Source: Bacteroidales bacterium
GTDB lineage: Bacteria > Bacteroidota > Bacteroidia > Bacteroidales > P3
NCBI GenBank assembly: GCA_031257915.1
Contig: JAIRNR010000025.1
Coordinates: 1-42,703, forward strand
Length of the DNA stretch: 42,703 bases
Reading direction: 5' to 3'
Shown piece after piece: positions 1 to 7,921 of this stretch. Made by a program: the position numbers and the translations under genes. Below the pieces are notes generated by a model, which was given only the letters and a program-made list of their open reading frames with translations, was not told the DNA's origin and searched no databases. Positions within the stretch are counted from its first letter, which is position 1, and each line of letters begins with the position of its first letter.

Positions 1-1
1 C

Positions 2-52
2 GTATAAAATCATACACTCAACGCGAAAACCGACTTTTAATTCGTATATTTG
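2..52 (+). promoter_or_regulatory. operator-like dyad and -7 box upstream of the VapBC pair
   Basis: Bases 2-15 read GTATAAAATCATAC, which matches 13 of 14 positions of the dyad GTATGAAATCATAC at 11417-11430. Bases 45-52 read TATATTTG, a perfect match to the Bacteroidota -7 consensus TAnnTTTG. No TTTG lies 20 nt upstream of it. Transcription would start near base 57 and the first codon is the GTG at 75. Regulation by the phage repressor is inferred from the shared dyad. Confidence 0.5.
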
Positions 53-74
53 CAAGTATAAAAGCATAAAAACA

Positions 75-302
75 GTGAGAACAATAAATCAACAACAGCC
101 GACTTTTGAGCAGGTAATGGGTCTAATACATCAGCTACCGGATAAAGAGAAAAATAAGATAGTTGTAACTCTTGGCGGCTCAACTTTAACAAAATCTTCA
201 GACAAGTTAGGTGATTGGATTTTATCTGCCCCTACATGGTTAGACGAACAATATAATGAATATGTTGAGGGGCGCAAGCATTTTAACAATCTCTTAAAAT
301 GA
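75..302 (+). CDS. antitoxin of a VapBC-type module (75 aa)
   Basis: This small gene lies directly upstream of a PIN-domain toxin and its last four bases (ATGA, 299-302) overlap the toxin start, the usual layout of a type II toxin-antitoxin operon. It starts with GTG; there is no ATG that would give a comparable protein. The N-terminal half (FEQVMGLIHQLPDKEKNKIV) resembles the short helical segment of DUF2281-like antitoxins, and the C-terminal part (APTWLDEQYNEYVEGRKHFN) is the likely toxin-wrapping tail. The DNA-binding fold is not obvious. By family knowledge it should neutralise the toxin and repress its own promoter. The function is inferred mainly from position. Confidence 0.7.
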   Translation: MRTINQQQPTFEQVMGLIHQLPDKEKNKIVVTLGGSTLTKSSDKLGDWILSAPTWLDEQYNEYVEGRKHFNNLLK

Positions 303-673
303 TACTGTTAGACACATCTATACTTATTGAGGTTTTTCGCAAACAAAAGAAAGAAGACACGCTCTTTTATAAGATGCGTAGCCGAAGCGATAAATTTGCG
401 ATAAGCATTATTACCTATTACGAAATATTGATTGGCAGCAACGAAAAACAGATAGCACATTGGCTTTCATTTTTAAAAATGGTAAATGTTATTACACTTG
501 ATATTTCGTGCGCAAATAAAGCAGCGGAAATATATAAAAGTTTAAAAACAAAAAATAAGTTAATTGAAGTCGCTGATATGTTTATTGCTGCAACAGCCCT
601 GTCAAAAGGTATCCCAATAGCAACACTTAATAAGAAACATTTTGAACGAATTGAGGGATTGGAAGTTATCTGA
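299..673 (+). CDS. vapC: PIN-domain toxin, VapC-like (124 aa)
   Basis: The protein has the PIN-domain acidic pattern: D5 in the opening MILLDTSILIE, E42 in TYYEILIG, and D93 in VADMFIAATAL, followed by IATLNKKHF near the end. Full length for a VapC. PIN toxins are Mg-dependent endoribonucleases that usually cut initiator tRNA or rRNA. It is translationally coupled to the upstream antitoxin by an ATGA overlap. Its stop codon lies only 2 bp from the stop of the convergent phage gene at 676-1527, which leaves no room for an attachment site between them. That spacing, plus the operator-like dyad upstream, suggests the pair is carried by the phage. This placement is inference; the toxin assignment is firm. 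Confidence 0.85.
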   Translation: MILLDTSILIEVFRKQKKEDTLFYKMRSRSDKFAISIITYYEILIGSNEKQIAHWLSFLKMVNVITLDISCANKAAEIYKSLKTKNKLIEVADMFIAATALSKGIPIATLNKKHFERIEGLEVI

Positions 674-675
674 TT

Positions 676-1527
676 TTACCACAAATGAGCCTTACGCCTC
701 GCACTGCTGCCTATAATTAACTGCGAGCCGATACTTTCAAGCGTAGTATCAAACACAGAAGCCCATATCTGCGCTTCGTCATACATAGCCGCAAGGACAT
801 ACCACCGCCACAGGACAAATGAGTACAGGGCTTTTTCTATTTTACCAAGTAAAGCAAGCAGCATATTCTGCGAAAACTTATCAGGGTTATCTATCTCAAA
901 GAAATAGACAATCTTGTGTGTTGTCTCATAGAGAGGCTTCACTTCTGCGGGCGTCTCGCGCCAATATTCTGCCTCAAATAAATCGGGACCAGGAGGAACG
1001 TCTTGTATGGCAATGTAATACTTGCCGTTATCTCTAACAATAGTGCCTTTATCATAAGGAAAGCTGTCGTCACACGGGTCCACAATCGGTATCTGCTCAT
1101 CAAATAAATAGCCTTTATAGCCCAACTTTTTGGAACGCGCGACAGTTTTGGTGAAAACCTTGTCTGCGCCCTCTTTCAAGAACTGAATGTATAATTCGCG
1201 TTCATCGGGTGAAAAACGGTACAAATCAGTATCGGTTACTGCGGGACCGTCTTTTGCTGTTTGTGTTTTGATGAAGCGGGACTTCTGCGATGTGTAACGG
1301 TCTATCTTGGTGAACAATTCGTCTATATCTATTATTATGGCAGTAGCAAGCGAGCCGTCAAATCCATTTGCACGCGGAAAGGTAAAGGCGACACCCGCAT
1401 AGTCAGGGTCTTTTGCCGCTATTATCTCTGCGCTACCTGCTGTGTTACTGCTGCTCCCTGCCTGCACATTATCAATAACCTGATAATATCCGAGCAGCGC
1501 ACTTGTTAGATTGTCTATTGTTGCCAT
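676..1527 (-). CDS. phage protein of unknown function (283 aa), last gene of the capsid/fiber operon
   Basis: I do not recognise the family with certainty. The protein is mostly soluble, with no signal peptide. The middle holds a proline- and aromatic-rich stretch (IAIQDVPPGPDLFEAEYWRETPAE), and the C-terminal part is helical (LWRWYVLAAMYDEAQIWASVF). It may be a connector or tail-completion protein of the kind annotated in Bacteroidota phages as DUF6712, but that is a guess. It is the most distal gene of the minus-strand structural operon and follows the 21-bp tandem repeat at 1533-1658. The start ATGGCAACAATAGAC at 1527 is the first one after the repeat. Confidence 0.7.
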   Translation of the reverse strand: MATIDNLTSALLGYYQVIDNVQAGSSSNTAGSAEIIAAKDPDYAGVAFTFPRANGFDGSLATAIIIDIDELFTKIDRYTSQKSRFIKTQTAKDGPAVTDTDLYRFSPDERELYIQFLKEGADKVFTKTVARSKKLGYKGYLFDEQIPIVDPCDDSFPYDKGTIVRDNGKYYIAIQDVPPGPDLFEAEYWRETPAEVKPLYETTHKIVYFFEIDNPDKFSQNMLLALLGKIEKALYSFVLWRWYVLAAMYDEAQIWASVFDTTLESIGSQLIIGSSARRKAHLW

Positions 1528-1532
1528 ATTGA

Positions 1533-1658
1533 CTGTTTTATTTCCGCCTTGCGCTGTTTTATTTACGCTTTTCTCTGTTTTATTTCCGCCTTACGCTATT
1601 TTATTTCCGCTTTTCTCTGTTTTGTTTCCGCCTTGCGCTATTTTATTTCCGCCTTGCG
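1533..1658 (-). repeat. six tandem 21-bp repeats encoding a heptapeptide (RKAEIKQ) at the 3' end of a holin candidate
   Basis: Six 21-bp units begin at 1533, 1554, 1575, 1596, 1617 and 1638. In the frame of the upstream minus-strand gene each unit reads R-K-A-E-(I/T)-K followed by CAG (Gln) or TAG (stop). One unit (1554-1574) has TAA in place of GAA. The first unit to be translated ends in TAG at 1638-1640, so the annotated protein stops there. The unit length keeps the frame when copy number changes. Each unit also carries a purine-rich stretch, AAGGCGGAAA or AAAAGCGGAAA. Confidence 0.9.
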
Positions 1659-1934
1659 CTTTAATATTTCTTTGCCGAGACTTATAATTAGATCAAAGAC
1701 GCTTTTGCCGGCGTAACCTAAAACGTATGATACCCCACACGACCAAATGCTATTAAGCGAAAAATATTCGCAGATTATCATTGCTACGACGAATAAACCA
1801 ACCCCACTGAATAACTCTGTTATGGCTTTCTTTTTGTCTAAGTTTCCCTTTTGCCAATATGAAAGCAGTCTGGTCATTATTCCTGCAATCACAAAGCCTA
1901 TGTTTATTATGTAGTATGTTAGCGTCTGTTTCAT
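1638..1934 (-). CDS. small membrane protein, holin candidate (98 aa)
   Basis: Two to three hydrophobic stretches are visible: YIINIGFVIAGIMTRLLSYW near the N-terminus, GVGLFVVAMIICEYF in the middle, and a weaker third one around SCGVSYVLGYAG. The charged tail ILKRKAEIK ends inside a 21-bp repeat array. Size, topology and place in a phage structural operon fit a holin of the Bacteroidota type, which would form membrane lesions that let the endolysin reach the cell wall. The endolysin itself is in the other operon (14589-15218). The start codon overlaps the stop of the preceding gene by 4 bp (ATGA, 1931-1934). Holin function is inferred from size and membrane segments only. Confidence 0.65.
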   Translation of the reverse strand: MKQTLTYYIINIGFVIAGIMTRLLSYWQKGNLDKKKAITELFSGVGLFVVAMIICEYFSLNSIWSCGVSYVLGYAGKSVFDLIISLGKEILKRKAEIK

Positions 1935-2173
1935 AATAGGCTCTTGTTTTTGTATTTGTTGCTGCCCTTTGTCGCGTCGTTTATCTCGTGGTGTAGATAG
2001 TGAACCTCAATCAGGAACATTGCGCACAGTGCGAGGCAGAACGCGGATTTGTATATCAATAGTGCCAATAAAGAACAAACAATATAGCACAACGATATGA
2101 ATCGCGTTGTGCCGCTTGCGAAGTTCCAGTGGCTTACTGCGTGCTGCCATATATCGCGTAGTTTTTGTTTCAT
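1931..2173 (-). CDS. small membrane protein (80 aa), possible second holin or holin partner
   Basis: I chose the ATG at 2173 (MKQKLRDIWQHAV), which lies just after the stop of the fiber gene at 2178. A longer reading upstream would overlap the fiber gene by about 170 bp and has no support. The protein has a hydrophobic hairpin (ISLCYIVCSLLALLIYKSAF, then ALCAMFLIEVHYL) and a polar C-terminus. It is coupled to the next gene by an ATGA overlap, so the two membrane proteins are probably made together, as with holin/antiholin pairs. The family was not recognised. Confidence 0.55.
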   Translation of the reverse strand: MKQKLRDIWQHAVSHWNFASGTTRFISLCYIVCSLLALLIYKSAFCLALCAMFLIEVHYLHHEINDATKGSNKYKNKSLL

Positions 2174-2177
2174 GATA

Positions 2178-4415
2178 TTAAAATGTCTTATCCTGAATAT
2201 ACAGCCCTGCCCATGCCGGGTCGATTGTGTCGGGCGTGATATATACGATTGGATTATTTCCGCTTCTGGTAATAAGTATCGCCTCACCATTTTGTAGATA
2301 TACGGGTGTATATTCGGTATAATTGAATGTCTGTACATTCTTAGCATATATTTTTCCGTTGACGATGTCTATTATTTGTCTTTCGGCACTTCCATCTATG
2401 GTCACCACCACAAATAGACCACATCCAAGATAATATCCGCCTGAATACTGTTGACTTGTGTAATTACTGCCATTAGGAAGCATACTTGCTACCGTAATAC
2501 TGCTTGCGGTGTGATTGTCCCAGTCTATCTCATAAGCATCTATTGAAGCACCGAACACTAAAATACAATCCTTTCCGTTAATGTTCTTGTATATTGACGA
2601 AGAAAAGCCTGAGTTATAAGGTTGTGAGCTATTGCTCGGCATTCTAACTGATGAGATTGCCCACTTATTGCTTGCCAAATCTATCGCAAAAAAAAGATAA
2701 TTGCCGTTATAGTAATTGTAATTAGAGGCAACAATCATCTTGCCGTCTCGTAACGCCATATCCCAATTCCCTGCCATTCCAGGCGCATAAATCATTTTGG
2801 CACTCGTAAATGGAATAGAAGCGATTATACTTGTTGTCAATGCGCTTGACGTGAGATTATAAGTTAATCTAAGGAATTGATAAGTGTTGTCACCATCTGT
2901 CTCTTGCACTTGCAGATACGTATATAGAGTATTGTTGTCATAATAGCACGTGCTGAGGGAATATGCCGTATATGGAACACCAGATATACCAAGTGTTGCT
3001 TGTATCGATGAAAGCACATCTGCGTAAGTGAATAATTCTGTAGCCGCGTTGGTGTCAAAGTCTATAAGGAATGCAATAGTGGAGTTGTGTCCGAGTGTGA
3101 TATACACATACTTGTTTGCTGCAACATGCGTTATGCTTGCAGCACCGCCCCAATTGGCATTGCCGGAAAAATTGCGCGGAACTATACCGGTATCTATTTC
3201 CGACATACTCGTTAGTTGATGCGTGGCTTTGTTCATCGTGAATCGCAGATAGCACAATGTACCGCTCGTGGGCATAGATGACGGAAATTTTACGCCTGTA
3301 ACTTCCGTATCGGTTTCCGCTAATTTTACAAAATTGTATCGTGTTTGATTATTATGTGTATAATAACTCGGCATTGTGCCAAGAGATGTTGTTTTCACCG
3401 ATGTGTACAACAGTCCCGTAAATATATCATCACCAAAAGCCTTAATTGCAGCAGAGCCTGCATTAAAATTAGCAATGAAATTCGAATCAAATACCGGCGA
3501 AACTAATTCGGATATGCTGTCAGTTAGTAGATTGATGGTGATGACAGCAGTATTATCTACTACGTTTACAGTGTAGTTAGCAACCTTATGTCGGGTGGTT
3601 ATCTCGTTGGCTGTGTCATACACAGCAAATGCAAGCATGTAATCAGTGCTTTTCACAACGTCAAATATTGTGTTGCTGTTTACAATATTGAGCATCCGGT
3701 CCGACAGCCCTTGCGACGACAAAACCGCTGAAGTATTTATCAGTTTATTGTTGAATGTTACATGTAATTGCACAACAGCGGTAGCAGCAGCAGAGATAAC
3801 AAAATTTCCGTTAACATCTATGGTTACTGATATACCCACCCCTGCCGTTATTGCTGCATTATTTATTTTGGTGCCGGTAACAGCACTGTCGGCAATATAA
3901 GATGTATTGACAGGCAATATTGCCCGCATTATCTGGTCTATGTATCCACGCACGCGACTTGCTTGAACGAGCGGATCGGAATCGACACAATATTTCAGCA
4001 TGCCCAGTAGAACCTGCTGTCCGGTGGCGTATTTAGTCGTAAGAACTGCCGACAGGCTGCCGTCATCAGACAGGAATGTTCCACTGACATCCTCATCGAA
4101 GACTGTATCGGGTAGCACGAGAGATGTTGCTCTGCCGTGGCTGTCAATTTCAGCGACAGAAACGGTGAGAGGAATTTGGTTTTCGCCGTATGATAATTCG
4201 CCTGTTATCTCTTGCCCGGCAGTAAGATTTTCGGGACTATCAATATTTAACGCTGCTGACAGCAAAAAATGGGTAGGGTCAGCCTGCATAAGCACAGGCG
4301 TATCACCCAACGTATCAATCTCTGTTACAACACTGTTGTTGAGCGCGATTGCGTGTTCTTTGGCTTTTTCTTCAACCGCTTCCATTAGGGCGATATATGC
4401 TAATTTACTTGCCAT
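2178..4415 (-). CDS. tail fiber / receptor-binding protein (745 aa)
   Basis: The N-terminus (MASKLAYIALMEAVEEKA) matches the N-terminus of the preceding 217-residue fiber protein (MATKQSYLDLMEAVYNRA), so both probably dock to the same partner. Around residues 170-195 lies a fiber-type repeat segment (SYIADSAVTGTKINNAAIT) like those of the 940-residue fiber. The remaining 500 residues are rich in Tyr, Ser, Thr and Asn, with recurring short strands such as YLFFAIDLASNKW and CILVFGASIDAYEIDW. That pattern would suit a beta-propeller or beta-rich receptor-binding tip (inference). It is the third of three fiber genes in a row, 15 bp after the second. Confidence 0.75.
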   Translation of the reverse strand: MASKLAYIALMEAVEEKAKEHAIALNNSVVTEIDTLGDTPVLMQADPTHFLLSAALNIDSPENLTAGQEITGELSYGENQIPLTVSVAEIDSHGRATSLVLPDTVFDEDVSGTFLSDDGSLSAVLTTKYATGQQVLLGMLKYCVDSDPLVQASRVRGYIDQIMRAILPVNTSYIADSAVTGTKINNAAITAGVGISVTIDVNGNFVISAAATAVVQLHVTFNNKLINTSAVLSSQGLSDRMLNIVNSNTIFDVVKSTDYMLAFAVYDTANEITTRHKVANYTVNVVDNTAVITINLLTDSISELVSPVFDSNFIANFNAGSAAIKAFGDDIFTGLLYTSVKTTSLGTMPSYYTHNNQTRYNFVKLAETDTEVTGVKFPSSMPTSGTLCYLRFTMNKATHQLTSMSEIDTGIVPRNFSGNANWGGAASITHVAANKYVYITLGHNSTIAFLIDFDTNAATELFTYADVLSSIQATLGISGVPYTAYSLSTCYYDNNTLYTYLQVQETDGDNTYQFLRLTYNLTSSALTTSIIASIPFTSAKMIYAPGMAGNWDMALRDGKMIVASNYNYYNGNYLFFAIDLASNKWAISSVRMPSNSSQPYNSGFSSSIYKNINGKDCILVFGASIDAYEIDWDNHTASSITVASMLPNGSNYTSQQYSGGYYLGCGLFVVVTIDGSAERQIIDIVNGKIYAKNVQTFNYTEYTPVYLQNGEAILITRSGNNPIVYITPDTIDPAWAGLYIQDKTF

Positions 4416-5150
4416 GTTTATTAAGGTTTTTTATGCTGCGTTAAAGTCAGTTATTGCGCTTGCAATATTAGCGTTGTCGTTCGCCTCTGCAGTGTACAGC
4501 TGCGCTTCGGTTGCATACACTGTACTATTGTTGCCTGCTGTTGAACTCTTTGCCGGAACGACTAAATGTGTACTGAATGTTTTTACGCCGGCAATGGTTT
4601 CATTGCCTGAAGTGTGAACAATTTTTGCACCATCAAGTTTTAATCCTGCTGTACCTACTGTTAAAGCAGTATCACTTGCAGAATCAATTTTTACAGATAC
4701 TGCACCTGAGGTAATGTTAATACCATTACTTGCTGTGTAAGTGTCAATAAGACCTGTAAGGTCAACTTGGGTATTTTCTTTTCCTGCAGCAGTATTCCAT
4801 TCGAAAGTAAGGATATGAGTTGTTGAATTATAATCAACTGATTCCAATACCATTTCAAGCGGTAAATTTGCTGTTGCGATAACATGATCTGCGCCCGAAT
4901 TATCTTTACCTGTGATAGAAAGTGCACCTGTTGAGCCGTTATAACTCAATCCGAGCGTTGTTTTTAATCCATTGGCGGAAATAGTTAACACTTTGTCTGT
5001 GCTGTCAATTTTGACAGCTGAATCTGTGACCGCCCTGTTATAGACAGCCTCCATGAGGTCTAAATAACTTTGTTTTGTTGCCATAATTTTTTATTTTTTT
5101 AGTTTTGTTGTTTAAAAATATCTATTGCGTCTGCGATATTAGCATTGTCG
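4385..5150 (-). repeat. fiber cassette bounded by two similar gene junctions
   Basis: The junction between the first and second fiber genes (about 5050-5150) resembles the junction between the second and third (about 4385-4490). In both, the upstream protein ends in DNANIA(S/D)AI-x2-F and the downstream one begins MA(S/T)K-x2-Y-x2-LMEAV. The DNA is also similar: bases 5123-5154 and 4455-4486 agree at roughly four of every five positions. The 217-residue fiber gene thus sits as a cassette between two like ends. Confidence 0.65.
4431..5084 (-). CDS. short tail fiber protein (217 aa)
   Basis: Composition is Ser/Thr/Asn/Gly-rich and beta-prone, as expected for a fiber. Segments such as VLTISANGLKTTLGLSYN and LTVGTAGLKLDGAKIVHTSG are short strand repeats. 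The stretch GNETIAGVKTFSTHLVVP is the kind of sequence seen in phage tail-fiber knobs and neck appendages. The N-terminus matches that of the 745-residue fiber and the C-terminus (DNANIASAITDF) matches that of the 940-residue fiber. It therefore shares one end with each neighbour and could be a linker or an alternative fiber (inference). It lies 14 bp after the 940-residue gene and 15 bp before the 745-residue gene. Confidence 0.75.
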   Translation of the reverse strand: MATKQSYLDLMEAVYNRAVTDSAVKIDSTDKVLTISANGLKTTLGLSYNGSTGALSITGKDNSGADHVIATANLPLEMVLESVDYNSTTHILTFEWNTAAGKENTQVDLTGLIDTYTASNGINITSGAVSVKIDSASDTALTVGTAGLKLDGAKIVHTSGNETIAGVKTFSTHLVVPAKSSTAGNNSTVYATEAQLYTAEANDNANIASAITDFNAA

Positions 5151-7921
5151 CTCTCATCCGAAGATTCTATGAGTGCTTCTATTGCACCGTCGGAAATCTT
5201 GCTCTCGGTAACTGCGCCGTCTGCGAGTTTAGGTGTGGTAACTGCTCTGTCTGCAATCTTATCTTCCCACACCGCCCCATTGGCAATTTTTTCTTCTGCT
5301 ATTGCTTCGTTGTTGATTTTGTGTGTTGTTATTGCGTCGTCCGCAATCTTATCTTCTGTTACTGCACCGTCTGCAATTTTGTCTGTTGTAACGGCACTTT
5401 CATAGATTTTAGGTGTCGTTACCGCGCCATCAGAAATTTTATAGTCTGTTACTGCGCCATTACGGATATTATCCTCATAAATAATATCCTCAGCAAGTTT
5501 TGCATTTGTTATTGCATAGTCAGCAATCTTATCCGTTGTCACGCCGCCGTCTTTGACGGATACCTGACCGTCGGCATTAAGGTCAACAGAGACACCATCT
5601 AATGGCTGCTGCTTGTTAATGATGACATCCCAAAAACCGCTTTTGCCTCCGCCGTCTCTATCCTTATATACTATAATTCCATTAGCAAACTCTATTTTGT
5701 TGTTTATTTTGTAAGGGTTATATCCGATAATGTTACGTATATTCGCCCACATTGAATATTTGGGCGTAAAATCAAGTTCCTCAAAAACCCACTCCAGTTT
5801 CGCCGGTTTGCCCGGTGCAGTAAATCCGGATGATATAACTTTTCCCCGCGTGCCGTCAGAGGTTATCGCCGTTTCGTCTATTGCGTAGGCATAGCCGCCG
5901 CTAATGCCGGCATTTAATTCTTCTTCGCTGCCAAACCAATCGAAAACACCTATATAAAATTCTTTCGGTATAACACCGTCTGCAAGTTTGTCTGCCGTAA
6001 TTGCTTTGTCAGCGATTTTATCTGTTGAAACGCTACCATTAGCAAGTTTACCAACGGTAACTGCGCCAACAGCAAGTTTCGCTTCCGTTACGGCTGCGTT
6101 ATTGATTTTGTCTGTTGTGACAGCGGCACTGTTGAGTTTGGCTGCTGTAACGGCAGCATTGGCAAGTTTAGGCGTTGTGACGCTTCCGTCCGCAATCTTT
6201 TCTTCCGTTACTCCCAAAGCCTTGACCTGTATGCGTCCGTCGCCATTGAAATCAATAGAGACGTCATCTGTTTGCAACGCTTTATCAACGTCTATTTCCC
6301 ACGTGGGCGGATTCACGCCGTCATCCTTATATGTAACATCACCATCGGCGAACTCTGTTTTGTTATCTATGTCGTAAGGGTCATGCCCGACAAGGTTGCG
6401 TATCTTTGCCCACATACCATTTTTCGGCACAGGATTAAGCGGCTTAAAACTCCAGTCGTTATCACTCTCACTATATACGCCACGCGTACTGTCTGATGTT
6501 ATTGCCGTCTGTCCGTCTTGATAATTGTATAGTCCGCGCCCATTCTCTAATTCCGCTTCGCTGCCAAACCAATCAAAAATACCCTGATATATTGCGCCCT
6601 CATGTTCTACTTCAGCAAGGGCGGCATTCATCATTTCTTTGTTTACTATCTCATACCTGCTGTCTATGGGCTTATTGGTTACGCCGGTGATATAGAAAAA
6701 TCTGCGTATATCACCGAGAAACCCACTGTATATTCGCGCACCTGCTTTAGTGCGAGAACTTATATTTGCAATCTCTACTCCCGCCGTAGGGTCGTTCTCT
6801 ATTATGTGCATTTCTTGCGTGTTGGGATTAGTGGTGGCTTTCTCAACAACGGGAACGGTTTCTATGTTTTGATATTCGTCATCATTATCGTTTTTTCGCA
6901 CGAGACCAACTGCTGTGTATGCCTGTTCTTGGGGTATATTGAACGCCCTCAATGCGTAACTCCTGCAAGCATTGATTATTGCAGCCCACCAAAGCGAAAG
7001 TTGTTGAGCCGGCAGGCTCCAGCTAAACTCCCACTCATAAAATGGGTCGTTATTTATGTTTATGTAGGGTGGCGTATCGTTCGTAACATCTATTTCCGGC
7101 ATGATTATTTTTTCGGCAGGTATCTCACCACCTATTTTTTCTGCTGAAATAGATTGTATTTTAGCGTTGGTAACCGCACCGTTCGCTATTTTAGCAGTGG
7201 TTATGCCGTAGTCTTTAACTCCTATTTTGTTGTCGCCCGTTCTCTCTATCGTCTGCCCGTCAACATACGGGGTCATGTCTAAGTCAACATTGCCGTTCCC
7301 GTCAGGCGGCAATTGTCCGCCGATGGTGTAGATTGGCTGCCTGCCGACACTGCCGCTGTCGCCTACTGAACATGATATTTCTATGATTGTTTTATTGGTT
7401 GTTGTAACAAGACTGTAATAAGGGTTTGTTGTCTTGCTGTCGGTCGTGTATGGAGATACTATAACGGCTATTGCTCCAATGTTATAGGTGTCGCCCTCTA
7501 CAAACACAGACACAAAATTATTGATAAGTTCTTTATGTCCATTAGCGTAACAATACACGTTAATATCTAATACCCCGCTACCGAAACCGTGTTGTGCCCG
7601 AGACAACCCAAAAATCTTACCACTACTATAAGTTTGCCATTGTTGCGGTACTACAGTAAAAGCTTTCGGTAAATTAAACGGCTTGGTCTTTTCTTGCAGC
7701 CAACGTAAAAATTTCCTAAACGTACCCGATTTAAGATAATAATACTCAGCGTCACTCTTATTAGGGTCGCTCATGCACACCCTCTCAAACTCGCTCAAAT
7801 CTTCTGCAAGATACTTAGCCTGCAGTGGGCTAAGCCTCTCGTCAATGCTCTCATTAACGAACTGCTGAATCAATGCGCTTACTTCTTGTGCGCTCTCTGC
7901 GGGTGTTTGGTTTTCTGCCAT
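5099..7921 (-). CDS. large repeat-rich tail fiber (940 aa)
   Basis: The first 110 residues are helical and probably attach the fiber to the tail (ALIQQFVNESIDERLSPLQAK is visible). The bulk consists of ten-residue repeats of the type GAVTTDKIAD, encoded in three blocks: about 7110-7215, 5980-6215 and 5160-5545. These repeats are typical of trimeric phage fiber shafts. Between the blocks two copies of a domain of about 150 residues appear; each opens with GxFDWFGSE and contains TAITSDxTRG. The C-terminus carries DNANIADAI, shared with the next gene. The start overlaps the stop of the upstream gene by one base (TAATG, 7919-7923). Confidence 0.85.
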   Translation of the reverse strand: MAENQTPAESAQEVSALIQQFVNESIDERLSPLQAKYLAEDLSEFERVCMSDPNKSDAEYYYLKSGTFRKFLRWLQEKTKPFNLPKAFTVVPQQWQTYSSGKIFGLSRAQHGFGSGVLDINVYCYANGHKELINNFVSVFVEGDTYNIGAIAVIVSPYTTDSKTTNPYYSLVTTTNKTIIEISCSVGDSGSVGRQPIYTIGGQLPPDGNGNVDLDMTPYVDGQTIERTGDNKIGVKDYGITTAKIANGAVTNAKIQSISAEKIGGEIPAEKIIMPEIDVTNDTPPYININNDPFYEWEFSWSLPAQQLSLWWAAIINACRSYALRAFNIPQEQAYTAVGLVRKNDNDDEYQNIETVPVVEKATTNPNTQEMHIIENDPTAGVEIANISSRTKAGARIYSGFLGDIRRFFYITGVTNKPIDSRYEIVNKEMMNAALAEVEHEGAIYQGIFDWFGSEAELENGRGLYNYQDGQTAITSDSTRGVYSESDNDWSFKPLNPVPKNGMWAKIRNLVGHDPYDIDNKTEFADGDVTYKDDGVNPPTWEIDVDKALQTDDVSIDFNGDGRIQVKALGVTEEKIADGSVTTPKLANAAVTAAKLNSAAVTTDKINNAAVTEAKLAVGAVTVGKLANGSVSTDKIADKAITADKLADGVIPKEFYIGVFDWFGSEEELNAGISGGYAYAIDETAITSDGTRGKVISSGFTAPGKPAKLEWVFEELDFTPKYSMWANIRNIIGYNPYKINNKIEFANGIIVYKDRDGGGKSGFWDVIINKQQPLDGVSVDLNADGQVSVKDGGVTTDKIADYAITNAKLAEDIIYEDNIRNGAVTDYKISDGAVTTPKIYESAVTTDKIADGAVTEDKIADDAITTHKINNEAIAEEKIANGAVWEDKIADRAVTTPKLADGAVTESKISDGAIEALIESSDESDNANIADAIDIFKQQN
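5920..6600 (-). repeat. duplicated FDWFGSE domain inside the large fiber
   Basis: Two related coding segments start near 6600 and 5965 (reading leftwards on the minus strand). Both encode GxFDWFGSE, TAITSDxTRG, MWAxIRN, an N-K-x-E-FA turn and a closing D-G-x-(I/V)-x-VK, each followed by a block of ten-residue shaft repeats. The base stretch at the start of each copy (tcgctgccaaaccaatc) is identical at 5925 and 6558. This is an internal duplication of a fiber domain plus its shaft segment. Confidence 0.75.

Noticed and set aside
1554-1660. TAG read as glutamine (amber recoding) in the phage
   Set aside because: The CAG/TAG alternation in the 21-bp repeats looks like recoding, but several genes of the rightward operon end normally with TAG followed at once by the next start (13858, 14584, 15922, 16694), and the 14.3-kb giant gene has no in-frame TAG.
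2178-7921. Diversity-generating retroelement acting on the fibers
   Set aside because: No reverse transcriptase gene and no template-repeat copy of a fiber segment is visible in the window.
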